A stretch of DNA of 64,000 bases from the NCBI RefSeq assembly GCF_011170125.1, contig NZ_BLLN01000002.1:186001-250000 (forward strand), in the 5' to 3' direction. The notes under the pieces were generated by a model. It saw only the letters and a list, made by a program, of their open reading frames with translations. It made no database searches and was not told the DNA's origin. Source of the stretch: Streptomyces diastaticus subsp. diastaticus. Its GTDB lineage: Bacteria > Actinomycetota > Actinomycetes > Streptomycetales > Streptomycetaceae. The position numbers and the translations under genes are program-made. Within the stretch, counting starts at the first letter, position 1. Each line of letters opens with the position of its first letter. Positions 34,100 to 43,311 of this stretch are shown here, in pieces.

Positions 34100-35725
34100 A
34101 TGGCTGAGAACAAGAACCGCGCCCTCGCCGCCGCGATCCTCCCGCTCGTCGGCGGCGCCGCCAACGTCACCACCGTCGTCCACTGCATGACCCGGCTGCG
34201 GCTGGGCCTGGCGGACCGCTCGCTCGTCCAGGACGAGGCGCTGAAGGCCGTGCCCGGCGTGATGGGCGTGGTCGAGGACGACACGTACCAGGTCGTCCTC
34301 GGGCCCGGGACGGTCGCCCGGGTCACGCCGGAGTTCGAGGCGCTGGTGGAGGAGGAGCGAGCGGCCGCGCCCGCCCCCGGGTCCGCCGCCGGAGCCGCGC
34401 CCGCCGCCGCTCCCGAGCCGCACCCGGTGACCGCCGAGGAGCTGGCCGCGCGCGGCGCCGAGCTCAAGGCGGCCCGCAAGGCGCGCAACGCCACCCCGCT
34501 CAAGCTGTTCCTGCGCCGCATCGCCAACATCTTCGTGCCGCTGATCCCGGCCCTGATCGGCTGCGGCATCGTCGCGGGCGTCAACGGCCTGCTGACCAAC
34601 CTCGGCTGGGCCCCGGGCGTGACCCCGGCGCTCGGCGCGCTCGCCTCGGGCTTCATGGCGCTCATCGCGGTCTTCGTCGGCTACAACACGGCGAAGGAGT
34701 TCGGCGGGACACCGATCCTGGGCGGGGCCGTCGCCTCGATCATCGTCTTCCCGGGTGTCGGCGACGTCGAGGTCCTCGGCTCGCGGCTCTCACCCGGGCA
34801 GGGCGGCGTGCTGGGCGCGCTGGGCGCTGCGGTCCTCGCGGTGTACGTCGAGCGGTGGTGCCGGCGCCGGGTGCCGGAGGCGGTGGACGTGCTGGTCACG
34901 CCGACCGTCACGGTGCTCGTCGCCGGTCTGGTCACCGTCTTCGGCCTGATGTTCGTCGCCGGGCAGATCGCCTCCGGGATCGGCACCGGCGCCGACTGGC
35001 TGCTGGAGAACACCGGCGCCTTCGCCGGCCTCGTGCTGGGCGGCCTCTTCCTGCCCCTGGTCATGCTCGGCCTGCACCAGGCGCTCATCCCCATCCACAC
35101 CACGCTGATCGAGTCGCAGGGCTACACCGCGCTGCTGCCGATCCTCGCCATGGCCGGCGCCGGGCAGGTCGGCTGCGCCGTCGCCGTCTACCTGCGGCTG
35201 CGCCGCAACGCCTCGCTGCGCCGGACCATCCGCTCGGCGATGCCCGCGGGCATCCTCGGCGTCGGCGAGCCGCTGATCTACGGCGTCTCGCTGCCGCTGG
35301 GCCGCCCCTTCATCACCGCCTGCGTGGGCGGTGCGGCGGGCGGCGCCTTCATCGGCGCCTTCTCGATGCTCGGCGACACCGTCGGCTCCACCGCGATCGG
35401 CCCGTCCGGCTGGGCCCTCTTCCCGCTCCTCGCGGGCAACCAGAGCCTCGGCCTGCTCGTCGCCGTCTACGGCGGCGGTCTGCTCACCGGTTACCTGGTC
35501 GGCTTCCTCGCCACGTACTTCTTCGGCTTCAGCAAGCAGATGCTGGCCGACCTCGACGCCGACGTCGACGCCGGGGAGTCCGGCGAGGCCCGCGCCGAGG
35601 CGGAGCCCGCCGACGCGCCCGCCGGCACGCCCGGGGGACCCGGCCCCCAGGGCACGGCCGACCCCTCCGGCCGCCACCCGGGAACGCCCCCGGCCACGGC
35701 ACCGGCCCCCGCGCCGAGCAGCTGA
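34100..35725 (+). CDS. PTS EIIBC transporter, MurNAc-type
   Basis: A 541-residue phosphotransferase permease with EIIB then EIIC domains. The EIIB phosphorylation cysteine is C29 in HCMTRLRL. A Pro/Ala linker (residues 92-130) leads to an EIIC of about ten helices with GLHQALIPIHTTLI and GVGEPLIYG. There is no EIIA domain, as in MurP, so phosphate must come from a separate EIIA. The operon murR-murQ-EIIBC indicates MurNAc import with phosphorylation. The last 50 residues are Pro/Ala-rich and probably cytoplasmic. Confidence 0.88.
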   Translation: MAENKNRALAAAILPLVGGAANVTTVVHCMTRLRLGLADRSLVQDEALKAVPGVMGVVEDDTYQVVLGPGTVARVTPEFEALVEEERAAAPAPGSAAGAAPAAAPEPHPVTAEELAARGAELKAARKARNATPLKLFLRRIANIFVPLIPALIGCGIVAGVNGLLTNLGWAPGVTPALGALASGFMALIAVFVGYNTAKEFGGTPILGGAVASIIVFPGVGDVEVLGSRLSPGQGGVLGALGAAVLAVYVERWCRRRVPEAVDVLVTPTVTVLVAGLVTVFGLMFVAGQIASGIGTGADWLLENTGAFAGLVLGGLFLPLVMLGLHQALIPIHTTLIESQGYTALLPILAMAGAGQVGCAVAVYLRLRRNASLRRTIRSAMPAGILGVGEPLIYGVSLPLGRPFITACVGGAAGGAFIGAFSMLGDTVGSTAIGPSGWALFPLLAGNQSLGLLVAVYGGGLLTGYLVGFLATYFFGFSKQMLADLDADVDAGESGEARAEAEPADAPAGTPGGPGPQGTADPSGRHPGTPPATAPAPAPSS

Positions 35726-35739
35726 ACCCGCACGGCGGG

Positions 35740-35765
35740 CGGCCCGCACCGACGGGTGCGGGCCG
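35740..35765 (+). terminator. Terminator of the MurNAc operon
   Basis: CGGCCCGCACC, four bases, GGTGCGGGCCG: a perfect 11-bp stem 14 bases after the EIIBC stop. Confidence 0.75.
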
Positions 35766-36077
35766 TCCGCCCTGCCCGAGCCCCCGACCACACCTCCGCC
35801 CCGCCCCTCGGCTTTCGACTCCGGGCACCTGGCGGCTCGCCGGCGAGCCGCCGGCCGTCCGCCGGGATCGATCTCCGCCCGATGCGCCTGCCCGGCGGTC
35901 TCGCACCGTCCCCGGGACCCGGAACCCGGCACACCCGGCACACCCGGCGGAGAACGTCCCGGTGCGGGCGACCTGCGCCTGAGCGGGGCGCGCCGGCGCG
36001 GCCGGCGACGCGCGCCGCCTGAGGGCTCCCCGGCGCGGCACCGCCCCCGCCGCGCCCCGGCGCCGGATCATGGCGCG
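35766..36077. other. Spacer before VOC-family gene
   Basis: About 310 bp with no supported gene. It includes a short tandem GGCACACCC repeat (about 35929-35948). No convincing promoter is recognisable. Confidence 0.45.
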
Positions 36078-36623
36078 ATGACCGTACGAGGAATCGACCA
36101 CGTCGGCGTCACCGTCCCCGACCTGGAGGCCGCCACCCGCTTCCTGGTCGACGCGCTCGGCGCCGAGGTGCTGTACGACACGCTCCCGGCCGGCCAGGGA
36201 CCGGTCGGCGGCCCGGAGACCGAGCAGCGCCTCGGCGTCCCGCCCGGCACCCGCCAGCTCGCCATCCGCATGATGGCCCTCCCCGACGGCCCGGGCCTCG
36301 AACTCTTCGCCTACGAGCCGCCCGGCCGCTCCCCCGCCCTCCCCAGCGACCTCGGCTGGCAGCACCTCGCCCTGTACGTCGACGACCTCGACGCCGCCCG
36401 CGCCCGCGCCGTCGCCGCGGGCGCCCGCCCCCTCGCCCCGCCCCACCCGCTCCCCGGTCCGGAGGCGGGCCCCGCCAACCGCTTCGCCTACCTCCGCACC
36501 CCCTGGGGCAGCACCCTGGAACTGGTCACCTACCCGGACCCCCAGCCCTACGCACGGCACACGGACCGGAGGCGGTGGCGGCCCCGCCCGGCATCCGGCC
36601 CGCAGGCCGGGCAGGACGGCTGA
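36078..36623 (+). CDS. VOC family protein (methylmalonyl-CoA epimerase-like fold)
   Basis: 181 residues. Metal-ligand strands are GIDHVGVTVPDLEAATRFLV (His), LELFAYEPP (Glu), GWQHLALYVDDLDAAR (His) and STLELVTYP (Glu), i.e. the H/E...H/E pattern of active VOC metalloenzymes. It could be a lyase, epimerase or dioxygenase; nothing nearby indicates the substrate. The last 25 residues are basic and likely disordered. ATG 36078 is the first start after the GC-rich spacer. Confidence 0.82.
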   Translation: MTVRGIDHVGVTVPDLEAATRFLVDALGAEVLYDTLPAGQGPVGGPETEQRLGVPPGTRQLAIRMMALPDGPGLELFAYEPPGRSPALPSDLGWQHLALYVDDLDAARARAVAAGARPLAPPHPLPGPEAGPANRFAYLRTPWGSTLELVTYPDPQPYARHTDRRRWRPRPASGPQAGQDG

Positions 36624-36846
36624 CGGGCTTCGCCGGTCCACGGGGGCCGGCGCGACCCGGCCCGCCCGGCCGCCGGGAGGGACCCCCGGACGCCGCTCCC
36701 CACGGCCTCTTCCCGCCACGCGCGGCCGGTGCCGGGCGGACCGCCCGTACCGGCGGCACACTGCTCACCCCTTCCCCGGGGAACCTCGCGGGGCGGAGTC
36801 GCGGAGTGCGTGCGCGCCGGTCCCCCGTGACCGGTGCCCGGCCGGT

Positions 36847-37110
36847 TCAGGGCAGCCGCCCCTCCCAGTTGACCTCCCGGACCTTGGCGCGCAGCACCTC
36901 CTTGCGGTCGGCCGCCCGGACCGCGCGCGGCGGGCAGTCCCACTCCTTGCCGCCGCCGGGCGGCCGGAGCTGGATGTACGGGCCCTCGCTGCCCATGACC
37001 CGGCCGAGGCGGCCGTCCCGCGCGTCGACGGCGAAGGCGCCGACCACCAGGTCGACCTCGGGCACCTCCGGCTCCTCACGGTCCGCACAACAGGCATCGT
37101 CGTCGCTCAT
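36847..37110 (-). CDS. Conserved hypothetical protein, acidic N-terminus
   Basis: 87 residues, unknown function. An acidic, cysteine-containing start (MSDDDACCADREEPEVPEV) leads into a small beta-rich part (VVGAFAVDARDGRLGRVMG, YIQLRPPGGGKEWDCPP) ending in a basic helix. The segment with RDGRLGRVMG recalls PRC-barrel-like proteins but is not diagnostic. Its start overlaps the stop of the upstream gene by 4 bp (37107-37110), so the two are translationally coupled. Confidence 0.65.
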   Translation of the reverse strand: MSDDDACCADREEPEVPEVDLVVGAFAVDARDGRLGRVMGSEGPYIQLRPPGGGKEWDCPPRAVRAADRKEVLRAKVREVNWEGRLP

Positions 37111-37340
37111 CGCTGCCGGGCCCCCTCCAGGACGGAGCTGAGCCGGTCGGCGGTCTCGACGTTGCACCGCCCGAGGTCGACGAGGGGCGCGGGGTCGTTC
37201 CCCGCGCTCGACACCGGCTCCAGCCGCAGCGACGGCAGGACGATCCCGGCCTCCGCCAGCCCGGCGCGGAGCCGGTCCACCGCCTCCTGGGCGGCCCCCA
37301 CCCGGTCGGTGTTCCTGCCGTGCGCCTCCGTGCCGTTCAC
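37107..37340 (-). CDS. Conserved hypothetical small protein
   Basis: 77 residues, unknown function, upstream partner of the 36847-37110 gene. Mostly helical (RVGAAQEAVDRLRAGLAEAG) with LPSLRLEPV and a C-terminal CNVETADRLSSVLEG. GTG 37340 is selected because GGGAGTGAG lies just upstream; a second GTG a few codons earlier is possible. The pattern resembles short proteins found beside secreted or regulatory partner proteins in Streptomyces, with no firm family. Confidence 0.6.
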   Translation of the reverse strand: MNGTEAHGRNTDRVGAAQEAVDRLRAGLAEAGIVLPSLRLEPVSSAGNDPAPLVDLGRCNVETADRLSSVLEGARQR

Positions 37341-37556
37341 GGCGCTCACTCCCTCTCCATCGTCCACGCTCTGTAGTGAGATTGCCCACACAGCGTGTTC
37401 AACGCGCCGAGGCCCCCGACAGTGGCGCTCCTCCCCACATCCGGGGGTAGCGGCGGGCACACCGGGGGGTGGCGACGGCGCGCGCGGCGCGTTGGACAGC
37501 CACCCCGCGCACCCCCGCCGGGCCCCCGCACACCCGCGTACCGCAGGATGGTCGCC

Positions 37557-38042
37557 ATGACCACGACCCGCCCCGGCACCGGCCCCGACGAGGCGGACGA
37601 GCCGTACGAGCCGGTCTTCAAGCCCGCCCTGGGCGGGGCCCGGTACGTCTACAACCACCGCAATCCGGTCGGCCTCGCCCTGATGGTGCTGGCGCCGCTC
37701 GTCGCGCTCGGTGTCATCCTCCATCTCCACGACAGCGGGAGCTGGAGCCGCGAGGAACTGCGGAGCGCGGTCTACGGTGCCGCCGAGGAGATGAACCGGG
37801 CCCCGCACGTCCACAACTCCGACCTCGGCTACGCCTGGTCCCTGGAGGACGCCGTCGACCGGCAGCCGGGCACCCCGTTCATCGGCGCCTCCGTCCACCG
37901 CGGCACCGGCCCCGACCGCACCGCCTACACGGTGACCGGCTCCGGCACCTCCGCCGTGTACTGCCTCCACGTGTACGAGGGCCACGACACGGCCGCCGAC
38001 CGGTCGATCCTGCACGTCTCCGCCGAGGACGGCCCCTGCTGA
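37557..38042 (+). CDS. Hypothetical membrane-anchored protein
   Basis: 161 residues with one transmembrane segment (PVGLALMVLAPLVALGVILH, about residues 36-55) and an extracytoplasmic domain of about 100 residues containing two cysteines (VYCLHVYEG and DGPC at the very end). No family recognised. ATG 37557 has AGGA nine bases upstream; ATG 37548 is in frame and would add three residues. Divergent from the 37107-37340 gene. Confidence 0.65.
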   Translation: MTTTRPGTGPDEADEPYEPVFKPALGGARYVYNHRNPVGLALMVLAPLVALGVILHLHDSGSWSREELRSAVYGAAEEMNRAPHVHNSDLGYAWSLEDAVDRQPGTPFIGASVHRGTGPDRTAYTVTGSGTSAVYCLHVYEGHDTAADRSILHVSAEDGPC

Positions 38043-38050
38043 GAAACACG

Positions 38051-38090
38051 ACGCCCCCGCCTGCCGCCTGTGGCGGTGTGACGGGGGCGT
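38051..38090. terminator. Terminator after the 37557-38042 gene
   Basis: ACGCCCCCG ... CGGGGGCGT outer stem with an inner CCGCC/GGCGG stem, beginning 8 bases after the stop, between convergent genes. Confidence 0.75.
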
Positions 38091-38148
38091 GCCGGCGGGG
38101 CCGGGCTCTTCAGGGGTCTCCCCCGGCCTCAGCTCCGCCGCACGGAAG

Positions 38149-38226
38149 TCAGGACTGCGGCCTGCTGCCGTGGTTGGCGCCGTTCTTGCGGCGAGCCTTC
38201 TTCTTGCGGCGACGCTTCGAGGACAT
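38149..38226 (-). CDS. 50S ribosomal protein bL37 (25 aa)
   Basis: A 25-residue, strongly basic peptide beginning MSSKRRRKKKARRKNGANHG. This is the tiny actinobacterial large-subunit protein bL37, first seen in mycobacterial ribosome structures, where it sits near the peptidyl-transferase region of 23S rRNA. A strong ribosome-binding site, AAAGGAG, lies about 8 bases before ATG 38226. Such a short gene is usually missed by gene finders. It is separated from groEL2 by a terminator and is likely expressed on its own. Confidence 0.88.
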   Translation of the reverse strand: MSSKRRRKKKARRKNGANHGSRPQS

Positions 38227-38328
38227 GACCGCGCTCCTTTCTCTCGAACGTTCCCTTGGCCGTGAGGCCGGGTCCACCCTCGCACATCGCGGGTGCCGGA
38301 GGCGATCCCGGCCGCGGGCCGGACAACG

Positions 38329-38372
38329 CCACCGGGGCGGTGTCCCTCCGAGGAGGGACACCGCCCCGGTGG
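38329..38372. terminator. groEL2 terminator
   Basis: A 21-bp perfect inverted repeat (38329-38349 and 38352-38372) whose copies are nearly back to back, 37 bases past the groEL2 stop. It is the strongest hairpin in the window. Confidence 0.9.
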
Positions 38373-38409
38373 GCGTGGTGTCGGACGGGCCGACCGGATA
38401 CGGGTCCGG

Positions 38410-40167
<1,758 letters not shown>

Positions 40168-40184
40168 TCACCGACCCGGTCCTT

Positions 40185-40211
40185 CTGTCACTCTCACTCG
40201 GAGAGTGCTAA
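40185..40211. promoter_or_regulatory. CIRCE element A (HrcA operator)
   Basis: CTGTCACTC-N9-GAGTGCTAA. The right arm matches the CIRCE consensus (TTAGCACTC-N9-GAGTGCTAA) exactly; the left arm matches at 5 of 9 (CACTC). It lies at and just downstream of the predicted transcription start. Confidence 0.7.
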
Positions 40212-40217
40212 CGCCAA

Positions 40218-40246
40218 TAATTAGCACTCGGGGTAGGAGAGTGCAA
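40218..40246 (-). promoter_or_regulatory. groEL2 promoter
   Basis: On the minus strand TTGCAC (40246-40241), 17 bp, TAATTA (40223-40218). Both CIRCE elements overlap or directly follow it. Confidence 0.75.
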
Positions 40247-40247
40247 G
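40221..40247. promoter_or_regulatory. CIRCE element B (HrcA operator)
   Basis: TTAGCACTC-N9-GAGTGCAAG: a perfect left arm, right arm 7 of 9. It spans the -10 to -35 region of the groEL2 promoter. Confidence 0.85.
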
Positions 40248-40474
40248 GCGCCAGGGGCCTCCGGCCACGCTCCCGTCGACCGGGGGGCGCCCCGTCCGCG
40301 CCGGGCCACGGGAAGCAGGGCCCCCTCCTGGCACCGGGAAGCCTCGGACGCCGGCCGGGCCGGTCCCTGACGACCCGTCCGCTCCCCGGCGCCGCGTCGC
40401 GCCCGGACCGCACCACCTCGGCCCGCCGGCGCCTGAGGCCGCAGAGCCCGGGCGGCGCGCAGGGCCCGGCCATG

Positions 40475-40512
40475 GCAGAGGGCCCGCCCCCTGTCACGGG
40501 AGCGGGCCCTCT
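40475..40512 (-). terminator. Cold-shock gene terminator
   Basis: CAGAGGGCCCGC and its complement enclose a 14-base region that adds a CCC/GGG pairing, 25 bases after the cold-shock stop. The 220 bp between it and the groEL2 operators contains no recognisable gene. Confidence 0.8.
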
Positions 40513-40536
40513 GGTGAGTGTGGTGCGGTCGGCGCC

Positions 40537-40740
40537 TCAGGCGGCCACGCGGACCATGTCCGCCTGCGGCCCCTTCTGCCCCTGCGAGATCTCGAATTCG
40601 ACCCTCTGACCCTCTTCAAGGGTGCGGTAGCCGTCCATCTGGATCGCGCTGTAGTGGACGAATACATCCGCACCACCGTCGACCGCGATGAAGCCGTAGC
40701 CCTTCTCCGCGTTGAACCACTTGACGGTGCCCTGAGCCAT
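40537..40740 (-). CDS. Cold-shock protein (CspA family)
   Basis: A 67-residue single-stranded nucleic-acid-binding OB-fold protein that acts as an RNA chaperone. RNP1 (KGYGFIAV) and RNP2 (VFVHYSAI) are both present after the start [15 protein letters not shown] 40740 has GGGGAG eight bases upstream, and the frame extension before it is in the leader. A spacer of more than 350 bp precedes it, which leaves room for the long structured leader common in cold-shock genes. Streptomyces carries several paralogues. Confidence 0.95.
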   Translation of the reverse strand: MAQGTVKWFNAEKGYGFIAVDGGADVFVHYSAIQMDGYRTLEEGQRVEFEISQGQKGPQADMVRVAA

Positions 40741-41098
40741 GCCTAACTCCCCTATTACTGGCCCTTGCACAGGCCCGCACTTCGCGGACCCGGGTCAGAC
40801 CTCACCCCCCAACCCGCGGTCGGGGGTGTGCGCCGGAACGCGTCGACCGCCGCTGAATGTATCTGCCCAACTGCCGTCTGCAACAGGTCAGTCGGACGAG
40901 AAATCCGAGGGCCGGAGAAGGACGGAACCGGGAGGATGCACCGGAGTTGCGGGCAAGTCGGGCCCGGCAAAAGGCACGCAAGGGGGCGAATGCCTGGGCC
41001 ACTTCGTCCGCTGTTCGCCGGGGAAAGAACGGCGGCTCATATGCTCCCGGCACAAACGCGGGAGGCTGTTCCCCAACTCTATCGCGTTCAACCATGCA
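40741..41098. other. Long leader/spacer upstream of cold-shock gene
   Basis: About 360 bp without a supported gene, less GC-rich than average near 40850-41100. It probably contains the cold-shock promoter and 5' untranslated region on the minus strand. I could not fix the promoter. Confidence 0.45.
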
Positions 41099-41149
41099 GA
41101 ATTGCCCCCTCCGCTTTCCCCGGGGGGAATGGAGCGGAGAGGGCAATTC
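41099..41149 (-). terminator. Terminator after MoaD/ThiS gene
   Basis: GAATTGCCC-CTCCGCT pairs with AGCGGAG-GGGCAATTC with a single mismatch (17-bp stem, central loop 16 bases), 33 bases past the stop. Confidence 0.75.
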
Positions 41150-41182
41150 GGTGGTGCGGGTGCGCCGGTGTGGCGCGGCGGC

Positions 41183-41461
41183 TCAGCAGCCGCCGGCGAC
41201 GGCGGGGATGATCGAGATGCCGGCGCCGTCGGGCGTGGCGGTCTGGAGCCCCTGCTCGAAGCGGACGTCGTCGTCGTTGACGTAGACGTTGACGAAGCGG
41301 CGGAGCTTGCCCTGGTCGTCGAGGACGCGGGCGGCGATGCCGGCGTGGTTCTTCTCCAGGTCGGCGATGACCTCGGCGAGGGTCGCGCCCTCGGCGGCGA
41401 CCTCGGACCGGCCGTCGGTGTAGGTGCGCAGGATGGTGGGGATGCGGACGTTGACGCTCAT
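41183..41461 (-). CDS. MoaD/ThiS-family sulfur-carrier protein ending in Gly-Gly-Cys
   Basis: 92-residue ubiquitin-fold sulfur carrier, similar to CysO. The start VRIPTILRTYTDGRSEV, the FVNVYVNDDDVRF strand and ISIIPAVAGG are typical. Carriers of this fold end in Gly-Gly, whose carboxylate becomes a thiocarboxylate. Here a cysteine follows (GGC-stop), so a protease would first have to remove it. That occurs for QbsE-type carriers, which are processed by a JAMM protease. It lies 53 bp downstream of thrC in the same operon and may supply sulfur for cysteine or thiazole synthesis; no partner enzyme is visible in the window. Confidence 0.87.
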   Translation of the reverse strand: MSVNVRIPTILRTYTDGRSEVAAEGATLAEVIADLEKNHAGIAARVLDDQGKLRRFVNVYVNDDDVRFEQGLQTATPDGAGISIIPAVAGGC

Positions 41462-41514
41462 GGGAGTGCCTTCCGGAAGCTGGGGCGACGGGACGGGTGG
41501 GGACGCGGGCGGCG

Positions 41515-42825
41515 TCAGGAGGTGGCGAGCCCTGCGGCGCGGAACGCGTCCAGGTCGGGCCGGATCGTCGCGGTCGGCCCGGTGGTGGGCGCCACGGCGT
41601 CCAGGGTCTTCAGTCCGTCGCCGGTGTTGAGGACGACGGTGGTCAGGGACGGGTCGATCAGCCCGGCCTCGACGAGCTTGCGGGTGACGCCGACGGTCAC
41701 GCCGCCCGCGGTCTCCGCGAAGATGCCCTCGGTGCGGGCGAGCAGCTTGATGGCGTCGACCACCTGCGCGTCGTCCACGTCCTCGACGGCGCCCCCGGTG
41801 CGCCGGGCGATGTCCAGGACGTAGGGACCGTCGGCCGGGTTGCCGATGGCGAGCGACTTGGCGATGGTGTCGGGCTTCTGCGGGCGGACCACGTCGTGCC
41901 CGGCCTTGTAGGCGGTGGAGACCGGCGAGCAGCCCTCTGCCTGGGCACCGAAGATCTTGTACGGGCGGTCCTCGACCAGTCCGAGCGCGATCAGCTCCTT
42001 GAACCCCTTGTCGATCTTGGTGAGCTGCGAGCCGGAGGCGACCGGGATCACGATCTGGTCGGGCAGCCGCCAGCCGAGCTGCTCCGCGATCTCGTAGGCC
42101 AGGGACTTGGAGCCCTCGCCGTAGTACGGGCGCAGGTTGACGTTGACGAAGCCCCAGCCCTCGCCGAGCGGGTCGCCGATCAGCTCGGAGCAGAAGCGGT
42201 TCACGTCGTCGTAGTTGCCCTCGATGCCGACCAGGTCGCCGCCGTAGACCGCGGCCATGACGACCTTGCCCTGTTCCAGGTCGTGCGGGATGAAGACGCA
42301 GGAGCGGAAGCCCGCGCGGGCGGCGGCGGCGCCGACGGCACCCGCGAGGTTGCCCGTGGAGGAGCAGGAGAGGGTGGTGAAGCCGAAGGCGCGGGCGGCC
42401 TCGACGGCGATGGCGACGACGCGGTCCTTGAAGGAGTGCGTCGGGTTGCCGGAGTCGTCCTTGACGTACAGGCCGCCGGTGACGCCCAGCTCGGCGGCGA
42501 GGTGGTCGGCCTTGACCAGTTGGGTGAAGCCCGGGTTCAGGCTGGGCTTGGTGGCGACGTCGGCGGGGACGGGCAGCAGCGGGGCGTACCGCCAGATGTT
42601 GTCCGGGCCGGCCTCGATGGCGGCGCGCAGGGCCTGCGGGTCACCGGTCGGCAGGTCGTAGGCGACCTCCAGGGGCCCGAAACAGCTCACGCAGGCGAAG
42701 ACCGGGCCGAGCGGGAAGCGCTCGCCGCACTCGCGGCAGGAGAGGGCGACGGCGGGACCGAGGTCGACCGCGGGGGCGTCCTGCGAGGGGGTGGCGGGGG
42801 TGGTGGCGACGGTGTGCACAGCCAT
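41515..42825 (-). CDS. thrC: Threonine synthase
   Basis: A 436-residue pyridoxal-phosphate enzyme converting O-phosphohomoserine to threonine. The PLP lysine is in SFKDRV, preceded by KDDSGNPTH; SCSSTGNLAGAV is the phosphate-binding loop. The N-terminus carries a CxxC ... CxxC element (CRECGERFP, CVSCFGPLE), the zinc-ribbon-like extension common in this threonine synthase class. ATG 42825 is preferred over 42849: AAAGGG lies 10 bases upstream. The leader holds a SAM-I riboswitch (42854-43010), so expression should fall when S-adenosylmethionine is plentiful. Confidence 0.94.
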   Translation of the reverse strand: MAVHTVATTPATPSQDAPAVDLGPAVALSCRECGERFPLGPVFACVSCFGPLEVAYDLPTGDPQALRAAIEAGPDNIWRYAPLLPVPADVATKPSLNPGFTQLVKADHLAAELGVTGGLYVKDDSGNPTHSFKDRVVAIAVEAARAFGFTTLSCSSTGNLAGAVGAAAARAGFRSCVFIPHDLEQGKVVMAAVYGGDLVGIEGNYDDVNRFCSELIGDPLGEGWGFVNVNLRPYYGEGSKSLAYEIAEQLGWRLPDQIVIPVASGSQLTKIDKGFKELIALGLVEDRPYKIFGAQAEGCSPVSTAYKAGHDVVRPQKPDTIAKSLAIGNPADGPYVLDIARRTGGAVEDVDDAQVVDAIKLLARTEGIFAETAGGVTVGVTRKLVEAGLIDPSLTTVVLNTGDGLKTLDAVAPTTGPTATIRPDLDAFRAAGLATS

Positions 42826-42853
42826 GACGGCGAGGCCCTTTCTCCTCATCTTC

Positions 42854-43010
42854 CTCGCGACGCATCTCGCCGCGAGACGGAATTGGCACCTTCCCGAGCC
42901 GGGAGCCTCGCCGGACGCGGGTGGAACACGCGTCGGGAGTACCGACCGGAGGGTTGCCGGGGCTTCAACGGGCCGTGTCCCTCTGCCCCTCTGGATGAGC
43001 GGTATGGCGT
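42854..43010 (-). promoter_or_regulatory. SAM-I (S-box) riboswitch of thrC
   Basis: On the minus strand the S-box core is recognisable in order: CATCCAGAG then GGGGCAGAGGGA, GGCCC, TTGAAGCC, CGGCAACC, a long stem, and finally GGAAGGTGCCAATTCC. These are the invariant SAM-I aptamer segments (AUCNAGAG, GAGGGA, GGCCC, UGAA, CGGCAACC, GGUGCNAAUUCC). The following expression platform has CTCGCG (42876-42871) able to pair with CGCGAG (42859-42854), next to the translation initiation region, suggesting sequestration of the ribosome-binding site. It is a cis-acting regulatory RNA, not a gene. Confidence 0.9.
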
Positions 43011-43256
43011 CGGATCCCTTGTCTGGCGGGGCCGAACGCGTTTGTCGTGCGCACCGCGCACGTCTCTCGACATGCGATGGTCACGCGCGTTGTTCAAGAC
43101 TGTAACCGACGGCTTGGACAGTTGTGTGGGTCGTCCGAACCGCGAGATGGGACCCGGGGCCGGCAGCGCGGCCGGCCCGCCCGCCCCCTCGTAGTCGGTC
43201 GCGTCTTCGGTCGCGCGCCCTCCCCCGAGGCCGCGCGGAGGCGCGGGGGGATCATG
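43011..43256. other. Divergent promoter region thrC/gpgS
   Basis: About 245 bp without a gene; it should contain the thrC promoter (minus) and gpgS promoter (plus). TTGAAC-17-CATGTC on the minus strand (about 43095-43067) is a weak candidate for thrC. Confidence 0.4.
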
Positions 43257-43297
43257 GGACATCACCTAGGACATGGCCTCGGACATGACCCGGACAT
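43257..43297 (+). repeat. Four GGACAT direct repeats, 11-12 bp period
   Basis: GGACAT at 43257, 43269, 43281 and 43292, each followed by C/A-T-G or similar. They end 15 bases upstream of the gpgS GTG, so they lie in its 5' untranslated region or promoter. Confidence 0.7.
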
Positions 43298-43311
43298 GAG
43301 GGGACGATCAC

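Noticed and set aside
40203..40229. GAGTGCTAA-N9-TTAGCACTC read as a single CIRCE
   Set aside because: The arm order is inverted relative to CIRCE (TTAGCACTC-N9-GAGTGCTAA). It is better explained as the inner arms of two adjacent CIRCE elements.
40741..41098. Riboswitch in the cold-shock leader
   Set aside because: No known aptamer signature could be matched; a long leader is normal for cold-shock genes.
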